DNA of 57,709 bases from Planctomycetota bacterium. GTDB lineage: Bacteria; Planctomycetota; Planctomycetia; Planctomycetales; Planctomycetaceae. This document shows, one piece after another, positions 9,311-18,280 of this stretch. The stretch covers positions 1 to 57,709 of the forward strand of contig JAFEBS010000041.1 in the NCBI GenBank assembly GCA_018242525.1, in the 5' to 3' direction. The notes under the pieces are model-generated. The model searched no databases. It saw nothing but the letters and a program-made list of their open reading frames with translations, and was not told where the DNA came from. Every line of letters starts with the position of its first letter. The first letter of the stretch is position 1. The position numbers were made by a program, and so were the translations under genes.

Positions 9311-10690
9311 CTACCCTTCCCGCCCCGAGTACAACGGCTCGATCACCACACCGTTCAGCAGCGCGTTGGGACGCCCCAGTGGATCCATCAAGTGAGCGTC
9401 TTCGCTGACTCCCAAGGCGTTGTAGACTGTCGTACACAGATCGGCGGGTGACCACGCCCGCGAAATCGGATATGCCGCGATCGCGTCTGATTGACCAATC
9501 ACCTGACCGCCGCGAACTCCCGCGCCTGCCGCCAGCAACGAATACACCGCCGCCCAGTGATCGCGGCCCGGACGTGATTCTCCGGCCAGGTTCGAAACCT
9601 TCGGGGTGCGCCCGAATTCACTCATCACCACCACCATCGTCTGATCCAGCAATCCACTGGCCGTAAGATCGTCCATCAGTGCCGCCAGGCCGCGATCCAC
9701 CTGTGGCAGCAGTGTATTCTTCAGTCGTCCCCAGTTGTCCACGTGCGTATCCCAAGTCTGCACAATCCCCATCGATGCCTGAATGACCGGAACACCGGCT
9801 TCCACCAGTCGACGAGCCAACAGGATCGATTGTCCGAAGGCGTTGCGGCCGTACCGTTCGCGCGTTTCTGCCGTCTCTTGGTCAATCTGGAACGCCGACG
9901 TGACCTTGGCCGACGTCAGCAACGAGAAGGCCACGTCCTGCTGCTGTACGAACGAATTCGTCGGACGATCGGATTCCAGTTGGACGGGATGATTGATCTG
10001 ATCCAGCAGTTCGCGCCGGAATTGCAGTCGCTGTGGCGTCATTCCGGACTGCAGCGACAGCGCATCCACCTTGAAGTTGGGGCTGTTCGGATCCTGGTTG
10101 ATCTGCCACGGATCGTGCTTTGGCCCCAGAAAACCGGCGTATTGCCCCGGCCATGTCAACGGGCCTTCGATGTAATAGTTGGGCAACGACACCCCCGTCG
10201 GAACGCCATTGCGGCTGGGCCGGACATAGTCGAGTGCCGCAGCCATGTTCGGGAAATCGGTCCGTGACTGGACACGATCCAGATCACTGGCCCCACGGGG
10301 CACTGGCGTCGGACGACCGGTGAGCGCCACGTGAGTCGCCAGCAGGTGATTGTGTTCCGTGTGAGACATGGACCGGACAATCGACCAGCGATCCGCCTGT
10401 TGAGCAGTGAGCGGCAGATGTTCGCTGATCGTCACGCCGGGAATTGTCGTCTGGATCGTCGAGAACTCGCCCCGAATCTCCGGCGGTGCCTGGGGCTTGG
10501 GATCCAGTGAATCAAGTTGACTCAATCCGCCACTCATCAGCACGAAGATCACCGACTTCGCTCGACCGGCACCTGATCCGCTGTTGGCCAGCACAGTTTG
10601 TCCGGCCCCGGGCAGTCCGGCGGCAACAACCCCTGCGGCCGCAGCCTGCAGGAAACCGCGTCGACCCAGATGATACTGTGGATTGATCAT
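9311..10690 (-). CDS. DUF1501 domain protein with Tat signal
   Basis: 459 residues with a twin-arginine signal (LGRRGFLQAAAAGVVAAGLPGA). The alkaline-phosphatase-like DUF1501 domain shows 'VIFVLMSGGLSQLDSLDPKP', 'TWDTHVDNW' and 'VVVMSEFGRTPKV', all conserved in the family; the sulfatase/phosphatase-like core usually binds metal through D and H residues in these blocks. GAGGTC lies nine bases before the ATG. In planctomycetes DUF1501 genes are usually paired with DUF1549/DUF1553 cytochrome-type genes, but here no such partner is adjacent. Substrate and reaction are unknown. The name rests on clear family motifs. Confidence 0.9.
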   Translation of the reverse strand: MINPQYHLGRRGFLQAAAAGVVAAGLPGAGQTVLANSGSGAGRAKSVIFVLMSGGLSQLDSLDPKPQAPPEIRGEFSTIQTTIPGVTISEHLPLTAQQADRWSIVRSMSHTEHNHLLATHVALTGRPTPVPRGASDLDRVQSRTDFPNMAAALDYVRPSRNGVPTGVSLPNYYIEGPLTWPGQYAGFLGPKHDPWQINQDPNSPNFKVDALSLQSGMTPQRLQFRRELLDQINHPVQLESDRPTNSFVQQQDVAFSLLTSAKVTSAFQIDQETAETRERYGRNAFGQSILLARRLVEAGVPVIQASMGIVQTWDTHVDNWGRLKNTLLPQVDRGLAALMDDLTASGLLDQTMVVVMSEFGRTPKVSNLAGESRPGRDHWAAVYSLLAAGAGVRGGQVIGQSDAIAAYPISRAWSPADLCTTVYNALGVSEDAHLMDPLGRPNALLNGVVIEPLYSGREG

Positions 10691-11057
10691 GAAATTGACC
10701 TCAGCAATGGCGGGAAGCGAAAGTCGCTCAACGGGCGGGTTACATGCATTCTACCTTATCGGACAACCGGGAGCGAGCCAGGGAGGGATTCCGCCAATCC
10801 CCCCAAACTGGGCAATTGCGGCCGATTTCAGAGCTCGCTGTCACCGACTTTCCGCAATCGTGGCCTTGGCAGCCGTTTCGACTGGACAATTCGTCTTGTC
10901 GGGAATTTCAGAATCGGCTATCCATCGCGTCGCGCCAAAGGTGCCTCCTTCGGCGGCTCACCGAACAGGCATTCGTCACGTCCAATTCCACGTCCAAACC
11001 TGAAACAACGCGCCGCTGCGAGCAGACCCCGAACCGTAGCGCGAGGAAACCAGACCC
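10691..11057. other. divergent intergenic region upstream of BamA
   Basis: The 367 bases between the DUF1501 gene (minus) and bamA (plus) contain no convincing ORF, repeat or strong promoter consensus. Promoters for both genes are expected here on positional grounds only. Confidence 0.4.
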
Positions 11058-13955
11058 ATGCAGCACGCAACTTGCGACAGAGCGATCCGACTCTGGTCGC
11101 TGCCGCGCGCCCTGATGGTGGGATGTGGATTGCTGCTTTGCAGTCCTGGTGCCTGGGGACAATTTTCCGGCAAGGAAGCGAACCCGTATGAAACTGTCCC
11201 GGAATCGGGACGTGGCATCACTCTGCCGCAGGGAATTCGCCCCAAACAAGGCCGCCTGTCTGCCGAAACCCTCGAACGAGACGCTAACGCCGACACGCCG
11301 TTCGTCCTGAGCGAACCGATGGTCGAAGTCCTGATCGAGGGAAACACGACGATTCCCAACAGCGAAATCGGCAAGCACATCAAGACCCGACCAGGTCGCA
11401 CTGTCACCGCCAAGCAAATCAAGGACGATGTCGATTCGCTGGTGCGCACCCGCTGGTTTGCCACGGTGGAACCGACAATTCGACGCACGGATGCCGGCAA
11501 CGTGCTGGTTTTTCGCGTTCTGGAGCGGCCAATCGTCCGTAAGGTCGAATACATCGGCAACAAGAAGATCAAAACGAAAGAGTTTGATCGACTGACGCAA
11601 CTCAAACCGGGCCAGCCGTACGATGTCAGCGTCAACAAGGAATGCGCCCGCCGCATCGAGCAGATGTACAAGGATAAGGGCTTTCCTTACGCCACCGTGG
11701 AACTGGAACGTGGCGATGTGCGCACCGATCCGGATCGCCATGTCGTCTTCGTGATCAATGAAGGTCCAAAGACCAAGATTACCGGAGTCGACTTCGAAGG
11801 AAACTCGTCCTTCTATGATCAGCTTTTGAAAACCAAGACCCGCTCCAAGCCGCAGCTGTTATGGCTGTTCGGCGGCAAGTACGATCCCGCCACGATCAAC
11901 GACGACATCGAAGGTGTTCGAAACTACTACTACAGTCTGGGCTACTTCGATGTCCAGATTACTCCTGATCCGCAGTTCTCAGCCGACAAATCCAAGGTGA
12001 AGCTGCATTACAAGATCGATGAGGGGGTTCGTTACCGAATCAACGAAATCACGATCATGGGGAATGAGGTCCTCGACGAAGAGACCATTCGCGGCATGTT
12101 GAAGGTCAAATCCGGCGAAGCTTACAACGAGCGGCACATTGCCAAGGATGTCGATACGGTCATGGCAAAGTACGGATCCCAGGGGCGACTGTTCGCCCAG
12201 GTGGCTCCGGTCCGCCGCTGGTCCGAAGAACCCGGCGTCCTGGATCTGGTCATCAAGATCAATGAAGACAAACCGTACCGGGTCCGCAACATCGGCGTTC
12301 ATATCGCGGGCGATTATCCGCATACCCGCACGGCCCTGATTCACAACATCGCCACGATCCAGCCGGGAGACCTGGCAGACCCCAAGAAGCTGGCCTTGTT
12401 CAAACAGCGTCTGGCCGGGTCCGGCTATTTTGAGCAGGAAAATGGCGGGCCGCGTCTCGAAACCAGCATCGTGAAGAACAATGACTGGCTGAAGGCACCT
12501 CAGATGGATGTCGCCCGTGGCCAAAGCGCACCGGTGCCGCGTACCAATCTGCTGCCCGTCGGGCATACGGTGACGACGCCGGAACCGCGGCCTGCCCCCC
12601 CCCGGCAGGCGACTCCCAAGTCGACCACGCCTGCCGCCGAGCCCAAGGAAGTTCCCTATCTGATTCCTTTCCCGGGCTTCAATGACGAAGAAGAAACAGT
12701 CACTCGCGACCCCAATGACAGCCTGTCCAAGATCGTGCCGCTCACCCCGGTCTTTCGCGGCCAGAGCAAGGATCCGCTGAAACCTCCGGCCAACTACATC
12801 TATGACGTCAGCCCGCAGGGGGATCCGTGGGGCAAAGCCATTCAGAATCCCGATCCGTTTGACTTCGAACGGCAACCGCCGCCCGAATGGATCGACATCG
12901 ACACCTACCTGAGTGAAGCCCGCACCGGCCGATTGATGTTCGGCGTCGGCGTCAACAGCAACTCGGGGCTGGTCGGCAACATCGTCCTGAGCGAACAGAA
13001 CTTCGACATTCGCCGACCTCCGACCAGTTGGGACGACGTCTGGAACGGAACGGCCTGGCGCGGTGCCGGTGAGAAATTCCGCATCGAAGCGATGCCCGGG
13101 ACTCAGCTCAGCCGATACCTGGTGGACTGGACGGATCCGTATTTCATGGACACCAACAACAGCCTGGGTGTCAGCGGATTCTACTTCAACCGGTATTATC
13201 TGAACTGGAGTGAACAGCGCATGGGTGGTCGACTGCGCGTCGGCCGTCAGTTCACCTCCTTCTGGTCCGGTTCAGCGTCGCTGCGACTGGAAGATGTCAA
13301 CGTTTACAATCCGTCCACGTCCAATCCGCCGCAATTGTTGAAAGACGCACTCGGATCCCACCTGCTGTCGACCGGCGTGTTCTCGATCGCCCACGATACG
13401 CGAGACTCCGCATTCATGCCGTCCACTGGCCACCATGCGGAAGTCACCTTTGAACAGGCCTTCGGGACGTATGTCTATTCGCGAGTCGACGCGGAAGCCC
13501 GCCAGTACTTTACGGTCTACCAGCGAGCGGACGGCGGCGGCAAGCATATCCTGAGTCTGCGGGGGGAAGTCGCCTGGACGGGTGACAACACCCCGATCTT
13601 CGAACGCTTCTTCGCCGGGGGCTTCCAGTCCTTCCGCGGGTTCTACTTCCGTGGTGTCAGTCCGCAACAGAACGGCGTCTATGTCGGGGGCGACTGGATG
13701 GTCCTGGGAAGTGCCGAATACCAGGTTCCCGTCCTGGCCAACGAAATGGTCAAGGTGGTCACCTTCACCGACTTCGGTACCGTCACCGATCGGGCCTCGT
13801 TGAACGATTTCCGTCTGTCTGTCGGTGCCGGTCTGCGAGTCACCGTCCCGATGATGGGACCCACCCCCATCGCACTCGACTGGGCCGTTCCCGTCCTCAA
13901 GCAGGACACGGACAAGACACAACTGTTCAGCTTCTACATCGGCGTGAACCGCTGA
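11058..13955 (+). CDS. bamA: outer membrane protein assembly factor BamA (Omp85)
   Basis: 965 residues with a signal peptide (LMVGCGLLLCSPGAWG). Five POTRA repeats start near residue 88 ('VEVLIEGNTTIPNSEI', 'VRKVEYIGNKKIKTKEF', 'ITGVDFEGNSSFYDQL', 'INEITIMGNEVLDEETI', then a divergent fifth). A 16-strand barrel begins near residue 635. The barrel contains GGFQSFRGF, the conserved RGF loop-6 motif of Omp85 proteins. It would insert beta-barrel proteins, including the TolC-like channel in this window, into the outer membrane. Unusually, about 120-150 residues rich in Pro and acidic residues lie between the last POTRA and the barrel (about 480-625). This is longer than the 800-residue proteobacterial form allows. 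Confidence 0.92.
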   Translation: MQHATCDRAIRLWSLPRALMVGCGLLLCSPGAWGQFSGKEANPYETVPESGRGITLPQGIRPKQGRLSAETLERDANADTPFVLSEPMVEVLIEGNTTIPNSEIGKHIKTRPGRTVTAKQIKDDVDSLVRTRWFATVEPTIRRTDAGNVLVFRVLERPIVRKVEYIGNKKIKTKEFDRLTQLKPGQPYDVSVNKECARRIEQMYKDKGFPYATVELERGDVRTDPDRHVVFVINEGPKTKITGVDFEGNSSFYDQLLKTKTRSKPQLLWLFGGKYDPATINDDIEGVRNYYYSLGYFDVQITPDPQFSADKSKVKLHYKIDEGVRYRINEITIMGNEVLDEETIRGMLKVKSGEAYNERHIAKDVDTVMAKYGSQGRLFAQVAPVRRWSEEPGVLDLVIKINEDKPYRVRNIGVHIAGDYPHTRTALIHNIATIQPGDLADPKKLALFKQRLAGSGYFEQENGGPRLETSIVKNNDWLKAPQMDVARGQSAPVPRTNLLPVGHTVTTPEPRPAPPRQATPKSTTPAAEPKEVPYLIPFPGFNDEEETVTRDPNDSLSKIVPLTPVFRGQSKDPLKPPANYIYDVSPQGDPWGKAIQNPDPFDFERQPPPEWIDIDTYLSEARTGRLMFGVGVNSNSGLVGNIVLSEQNFDIRRPPTSWDDVWNGTAWRGAGEKFRIEAMPGTQLSRYLVDWTDPYFMDTNNSLGVSGFYFNRYYLNWSEQRMGGRLRVGRQFTSFWSGSASLRLEDVNVYNPSTSNPPQLLKDALGSHLLSTGVFSIAHDTRDSAFMPSTGHHAEVTFEQAFGTYVYSRVDAEARQYFTVYQRADGGGKHILSLRGEVAWTGDNTPIFERFFAGGFQSFRGFYFRGVSPQQNGVYVGGDWMVLGSAEYQVPVLANEMVKVVTFTDFGTVTDRASLNDFRLSVGAGLRVTVPMMGPTPIALDWAVPVLKQDTDKTQLFSFYIGVNR

Positions 13956-13972
13956 CGTGACTGTGAGTGGTC

Positions 13973-14554
13973 ATGATTCTGGAAGGACTGGTCACAAGTC
14001 GGAATGCGGCCGGGGACATCAACCTGGCACCGATGGGTCCAATTGTGGACGAATCGATGACGACTCTGATTCTGCGGCCATTCCAGACATCGACGACCTA
14101 CCAGAATCTGCGCCAGAACCCACAGGGAGTCTTTCACGTCGTGGACGATGTCCTGCTGATCGCCCAGGCCGCATTGCACCGTCTGGCAGCGATCCCCGAA
14201 ACGTTCCCCGCCGCCCGGATCGAGGGCCGCGTACTGCAGGATTGTTGCCGCTGGTACGAATTCGAGATCGTCACCTGCGACGATTCGAATGAACGAACAC
14301 GTTTGGAAGCCAACGTCGTCCACACCGGCCGCATCCGCGACATGTTCGGCTTCCACCGCGCCCGCCATGCCGTTCTGGAGGCGACGATCCTGGCCACGCG
14401 CCTGCATCTGCTTGCCGAACAAGATGTCCGCAACCAGTTGAACTCTCTGGCCATCCCCGTCGATAAGACGGCGGGGCCACGCGAACGCGAAGCATTCGCA
14501 CTCGTATGTGATGTTGTCGACACGTGGTACCGGTCACATCCGGCAGGCGCGTGA
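13973..14554 (+). CDS. DUF447 family protein (flavin-binding split-barrel-like)
   Basis: About 193 residues, 17 bases after bamA and on the same strand. ATG at 13973 or the GTG two codons earlier are both possible starts. The opening 'ILEGLVTSRNAAGDINLAPMGPIVD' is characteristic of DUF447, a family known from methanogenic archaea and from bacteria with tetrahydromethanopterin-linked C1 enzymes, including planctomycetes. A flavin-reductase-like split barrel covers the first 110 residues and a helical part (RARHAVLEATILATRLHLL) the rest. The reaction is not established. No other C1-transfer gene lies in this window, so a C1 role is inferred from the family only. Confidence 0.8.
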   Translation: MILEGLVTSRNAAGDINLAPMGPIVDESMTTLILRPFQTSTTYQNLRQNPQGVFHVVDDVLLIAQAALHRLAAIPETFPAARIEGRVLQDCCRWYEFEIVTCDDSNERTRLEANVVHTGRIRDMFGFHRARHAVLEATILATRLHLLAEQDVRNQLNSLAIPVDKTAGPREREAFALVCDVVDTWYRSHPAGA

Positions 14555-14568
14555 ATCCTGCAGGACCG

Positions 14569-15471
14569 ATGATGACCTCAGCCCCCACTCAAACAGACTC
14601 CGACACCCACGAGGGACGGTCGCCGAGTCAAAGAGCGATGAGTCCGCCGGCACGCCAGATCCTGCTTCTGCTGGCGGTGTCGCTGCAACTCAATTTCGAT
14701 CTGGCGGTGATCCCGGTCAGTTACGCCCTGAGTAAGGGATCGGAATTCCCTGTGATCCTGTTGTCCGGTTTCCTGCTGGGACAGATTTCCGTTCTGGCAC
14801 AGTATCTGGCCTGGGGCACGGAGCGATCGGTGTTCCGAGGATTGAAGTCCTGCAGCCTCGTGATCCTGATCTGGGCGGCAATCACTCTCGGCACTCTGAG
14901 TTGCCAGGACTCGTTCGAGATCGGTTCGATCGAGGCATTCCTGGCCGTGGTCGTCGTCGCATCGTGCCTGTTCGTTTCCATACCATACTGGGGGATCCGG
15001 GCCATCTGCCGCCTTCGGCTGGAGGCACTGCCGTTTGATCCACGCACGGCCCTCGCGCCATGGCCCCACTCACGCCTTCTGGAGCGGTTCACCTGGAGTG
15101 CCGTTGCCACACTGCTGGTTGTCGTCCTGCAGTCCAAGATCACGCGCGAGGTCTGGAAGCATCTGAACCGGGACTCGGGTGGAGACTGGATCGGACTTTC
15201 ACTGTGGATAACGCTGTGGGCAACGCTGTGTGCTCTATTGGCAATCCCTGCGGCCTGGGCCTGGTTGAACACTTCGGAATTCGCACGGCGCATTCGTCGT
15301 TTTGGCATCTACGCGGTCATTCTGGTCGGCGCCGAGTGCGCTGTGATCCATGCATTCGGCTTTCACCTCCGCGGTAGCCTCTGGATGATCATCTTGAACC
15401 TCGGAATCTTGTCGGAAGTGATCGCCTGGGCGGTGTTCCTTCGTTTCTGCGGGTACCGAATTCAGTTCTGA
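14569..15471 (+). CDS. polytopic membrane protein, function unknown
   Basis: 300 residues from the ATG at 14569, chosen because AGGA lies just upstream; an in-frame GTG at 14524 would overlap the preceding gene. About eight hydrophobic segments follow one another, beginning with 'ILLLLAVSLQLNFDLAVI' and ending with 'MIILNLGILSEVIAWAVFL'. Between helices 4 and 5 is a cytoplasmic-type loop rich in Arg and Pro. No family motif was recognised. It follows the DUF447 gene by 14 bases and may share its transcript with bamA. Confidence 0.7.
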   Translation: MMTSAPTQTDSDTHEGRSPSQRAMSPPARQILLLLAVSLQLNFDLAVIPVSYALSKGSEFPVILLSGFLLGQISVLAQYLAWGTERSVFRGLKSCSLVILIWAAITLGTLSCQDSFEIGSIEAFLAVVVVASCLFVSIPYWGIRAICRLRLEALPFDPRTALAPWPHSRLLERFTWSAVATLLVVVLQSKITREVWKHLNRDSGGDWIGLSLWITLWATLCALLAIPAAWAWLNTSEFARRIRRFGIYAVILVGAECAVIHAFGFHLRGSLWMIILNLGILSEVIAWAVFLRFCGYRIQF

Positions 15472-15671
15472 ATCGCGTGGCAGAATTCCGGGTCAACCGA
15501 GCTTTTGGCGCACGTTCGCTTTTGCAAGATAGGGGTAGGGAGGACACACATCGACAAATCCCTCGGTCGCGCGTTTTGCAGTTGCGCCAAGAAATCCACT
15601 GCGTCTGTTGAGAGTGATAGAAAGTCACGACGAAGCGGCCGTCCAGGTTTGGACGGATTGAGACTGTGACG

Positions 15672-15701
15672 TTGAAAAACTAAAGTCGCAATGTCTATAA
15701 T
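15672..15701 (+). promoter_or_regulatory. sigma-70-type promoter
   Basis: TTGAAA at 15672-15677 and a perfect TATAAT at 15696-15701 are separated by 18 bases, roughly 75 bases before the ATG at 15777. It is the only strong hexamer pair seen in the 300-base gap 15472-15776, which otherwise shows no gene or repeat. Confidence 0.6.
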
Positions 15702-15776
15702 TCGGCGAGGGGCTCGTCGATCCACTGTTGGTGCCCCCCCCTGAATCGCCAATTCAACTCGGTGTGGAGCCTGATC

Positions 15777-16664
15777 ATGAATCGCGGTCGAGCAGTTTCC
15801 GTTGTCCCATACCTGGTTTTATTGTTTGTCGCAATTCTGGCTGGAAACGATTCGACGACTTTTGCCGATGGAGACAAGAACGATGAGGCAGATGGCGCGA
15901 ACGCCAAACGTTCGGCACGGCTTGTCAGCATGCGGGAACTGGCCAGGCAGTTTGAAATGAAAGCCTCCGGCAGTACTGGCGACGCGACATTCGAGTTGCG
16001 ACCCGAGCCGATCTTTCGGTACAGCGATCAACCTCGCGGATTTGAAGACGCGACACTGTGGTCATGGAATCCCGCTGGTTCAACGGGCAGGCCTGCCGTC
16101 ATTGCCAAGGTCGAAGCCGCAATCACACCGGCGCGTGTCCCGTATTGGCACTTCTGCGTCACATCGCTGGCAGATCAACTTGTGTCTGCGGATTTTGAAG
16201 GTAGCCGCAGAATGAAGTCGACCAAACCCGGAGTCTCGTTCCATACCATTCCACGCGCGCCGGCAACGGCGGACAAACCACTTCCTCGCCAACGACAAAT
16301 GAAGGAACTGGTGGCGAGGTTTGCCGCAACGATTGTGAATACTCACCCCGATACGAAAAAGCCCGACCCCCAGGAAATGCGACTGCTGGTGACTCCCATC
16401 CACAGGTACGCGGAAGAATCGAAAGGGTTGCAGGACGGCACGATTTTCGGTCTGACGACGAACGGCACGAACCCGGACATGTTGATCGTCATTGAATCGC
16501 AGGGTGCCACACTCGCGAAAGCAGAATGGAAATACGCCATTGTCAAGATGACGATTGCCGAAGTGCATGTCCGACTCGACGGAACTGAGGTTTGGCAGTC
16601 ACCTCGAAACGGGCCGCGTGAAACCTGGGACTCGTTTACCAAAATGCCTCGAACGGACGATTGA
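15777..16664 (+). CDS. exported protein of unknown function
   Basis: 295 residues. The ATG at 15777 is preferred over an in-frame GTG at 15762 because GGAG stands at a good distance from it. The N-terminus (VVPYLVLLFVAILAGNDSTTFA) is a signal peptide. The mature part repeats one pattern twice: a block with 'MRELARQFEMKASGSTGDATFELRP' and 'FRYSDQPRGFEDATLWSW', and a second with 'MKELVARFAATIVNT' and 'HRYAEESKGLQDGTIFGL'. The second reads as a duplicated domain, so each half probably folds alike. Both halves share 'PxFRY/HRY....G..D.T.....TNG/NPAG'. No named family was recognised. A good promoter lies upstream. Confidence 0.75.
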   Translation: MNRGRAVSVVPYLVLLFVAILAGNDSTTFADGDKNDEADGANAKRSARLVSMRELARQFEMKASGSTGDATFELRPEPIFRYSDQPRGFEDATLWSWNPAGSTGRPAVIAKVEAAITPARVPYWHFCVTSLADQLVSADFEGSRRMKSTKPGVSFHTIPRAPATADKPLPRQRQMKELVARFAATIVNTHPDTKKPDPQEMRLLVTPIHRYAEESKGLQDGTIFGLTTNGTNPDMLIVIESQGATLAKAEWKYAIVKMTIAEVHVRLDGTEVWQSPRNGPRETWDSFTKMPRTDD

Positions 16665-16703
16665 TTCGACCCCGAAGTTGGATTGGTCGGATGTCTTGAG
16701 TTG

Positions 16704-16892
16704 TCATGACAGTGCCCACACGCTGACGGCACCCACGGAAAGGTAAAAAGTCCGGAGTGCGTCCGGCAGGTTGACGCCAAGACGCGATTCCGCTTTCAAC
16801 GTCTCGCTTTCTGGAAGACCATCGTCCGAAGTCCACGACCGCCCCAGATAATGTTCCACGAAACCCTTGCAAGTCCTCGCGTGGTCAATCAT
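16704..16892 (-). pseudogene. SMI1/KNR4 (SUKH)-like gene remnant
   Basis: A 62-residue frame starting at 16892 resembles the N-terminal half of SMI1/KNR4-type SUKH proteins. It has 'ESRLGVNLPDALRTFYLSVG', the conserved E..LG..LP..L..FY...G block. It stops soon after this block, whereas SUKH domains run for about 130 residues or more. The remaining half is not found in any frame before the next gene at 16664. SUKH proteins often act as immunity proteins against contact-dependent or polymorphic toxins. This copy is probably decayed. It marks the left end of a run of small minus-strand accessory genes. Confidence 0.4.
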
Positions 16893-17007
16893 GCGTGTGC
16901 CTTAACCGCTTCGCGCAATGGTGCATTGGCCGACCGACCAAACCCTGCTGCCCCGTACGAGCGTCGATTTCAAAAGCCCGTAGTCGGCAACTTGGAACAT
17001 TGTTTTG

Positions 17008-17613
17008 TTAGTTAGCGGGTTTCAATCGTATGCCTTCGCCGCACCATTTTTTAAGATTCTCCTTGCACAGTTCGACCCAATTGTGGTTGTCATCGAACCG
17101 AGATTCAATGACGCCGCTGAGTGCGTTCACGCGAGCCAAAGCATTTTCAAATCGAGTTTGAACCTGCTTGTCAACAGGGATGAACGATCCCGATTCCCTG
17201 CATTGCTCGTCATACTGAGCATCCCAGGGAGTGAATATCAAATTGTATTGCGGATTGTTGTCCTCATCGTGTGCATCGGGATCACCATCTTCAGGCAATG
17301 GTTCGCGGCCGCCAAAATCGGGAACCGGCGAGCGAACTGCGACCCATTGCAATTCCGTGTCGGGTGCCATTTTGACGATCACGAGACCCGGAGCCCATTC
17401 GATACACCAGTAAAGCACATCGCCATCAAAGACGTAGCTGTACTTCGCCATCGTACTCAGAACGCCAGCCGGGCCGGTCATGTATTCGTCATCCGTCAGC
17501 GGCTTGAGATGAGCAGCCGCCTGACGCAGGTATGCAGCGTCACCATCTGGAACCGGGCCGGTGTACAGCGTGGGATCTTCGCTCTCTTCGTAGACGAAGT
17601 TGACGAACTGCAT
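17008..17613 (-). CDS. hypothetical protein, acidic
   Basis: 201 residues, acidic (many Asp and Glu, e.g. 'EDGDPDAHDEDNNPQ'), cytoplasmic, with no signal or membrane segment. AGGTG lies nine bases before the ATG. The pattern of tryptophans and short beta-like stretches ('YSYVFDGDVLYWCIEWAPGLVIVKM') resembles small immunity-type or SUKH-neighbour proteins, but no family is recognised. It is flanked by an SMI1 remnant and other accessory genes on the same strand, and its base composition looks less GC-rich than the core genes. Confidence 0.6.
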   Translation of the reverse strand: MQFVNFVYEESEDPTLYTGPVPDGDAAYLRQAAAHLKPLTDDEYMTGPAGVLSTMAKYSYVFDGDVLYWCIEWAPGLVIVKMAPDTELQWVAVRSPVPDFGGREPLPEDGDPDAHDEDNNPQYNLIFTPWDAQYDEQCRESGSFIPVDKQVQTRFENALARVNALSGVIESRFDDNHNWVELCKENLKKWCGEGIRLKPAN

Positions 17614-17782
17614 TCTTCAACACCTTTTGTCAGCTTACTCGGCCACGATGATTTCGGTACGGAATCCTTCACGCTCGAACGTGCAGATGAGATCCACGAG
17701 AACTGAAGTTTCAATCAAATCAACGTGAACTTGCCCGCACACAGCGAACCTCACGAAACAAAAAGTCAGTCTGACTGCCGTC

Positions 17783-18280
17783 TCAGAGGCCAATGTCTTT
17801 GAAGACGAGTGGAATTGTATCAAACATGCTCAGCACAGAATCCTCAGGCCCATTCCGAAGGTGCTTTGCGGTCTTTGCAAACGGGTAGACAGCGTTCTTT
17901 TCGTTGAACTGGACACACCAACCGTTTTCATCCTCGGACCATTCGCCACCGTATGTTTGGACAATGCACTCTCCGAAAAATGAGCCAAGAGTATTGGCGA
18001 GCCCTTTGACATTGTTTGGATCACCTTGTTCATGCTGCCGTGTCACGAATCCGTCTAGCAGTCCGTGGTAAATGGGGTCTGACCCTTTGGAGGGCAGTCG
18101 ATTTACCTTAAAAATCCACTGCCCGGAGTGGGTCTGACCCCATTTACCACGGACTGCTAGCCATTCAACTCCAGCGCGGTCGTATCCGACATCGACCGAG
18201 AGTTGCTGACGCGCAACGGATCGAACGAGTTCGGCATTCTGCTGGATCTGCTCAATCATCCTCGCGCCCGTAAGGTGCAT
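17783..18280 (-). CDS. hypothetical protein carrying an in-frame palindromic-element insertion
   Basis: 165 residues as it stands. Residues 41-74 are encoded by a 31-base inverted-repeat element (18055-18160). Removing 102 bases restores 'YDRAGVEW' directly followed by 'LDGFVTRQHEQGD', which reads as one helix. The rest ('NTLGSFFGECIVQTYGGEW', 'YPFAKTAKHLRNGPEDSVLSMFDTIPLVF') looks like a small conserved family of unknown role, perhaps related to DUF3806. The element thus added 34 codons without breaking the frame. Start 18280 lies at the foot of a hairpin; the ATG at 18259 is an alternative. Whether the lengthened protein still works is unknown. Confidence 0.65.
   Translation of the reverse strand: MHLTGARMIEQIQQNAELVRSVARQQLSVDVGYDRAGVEWLAVRGKWGQTHSGQWIFKVNRLPSKGSDPIYHGLLDGFVTRQHEQGDPNNVKGLANTLGSFFGECIVQTYGGEWSEDENGWCVQFNEKNAVYPFAKTAKHLRNGPEDSVLSMFDTIPLVFKDIGL
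18055..18160. repeat. palindromic element copy 1 (inside a gene)
   Basis: Arms at 18055-18085 and 18130-18160 form a 31-base inverted repeat with one central mismatch. Each arm reads CTAGCAGTCCGTGG inward, then TAAATGGGGTCTGACCC. The 44-base middle holds a second small stem (GGGCAGT/ACTGCCC). CTAG is present at both ends, consistent with duplication of a TA or CTAG target, so the net gain is 102 bases. Homologous copies lie at 43127-43180 and 45346-45437. Confidence 0.85.

Noticed and set aside
17635..17823. 62-codon frame ending 'FEREGFRTEIIVAE' between two accessory genes
   Set aside because: Protein-like end but no start outside the neighbouring gene and no family; it could be a remnant, so it is not annotated.
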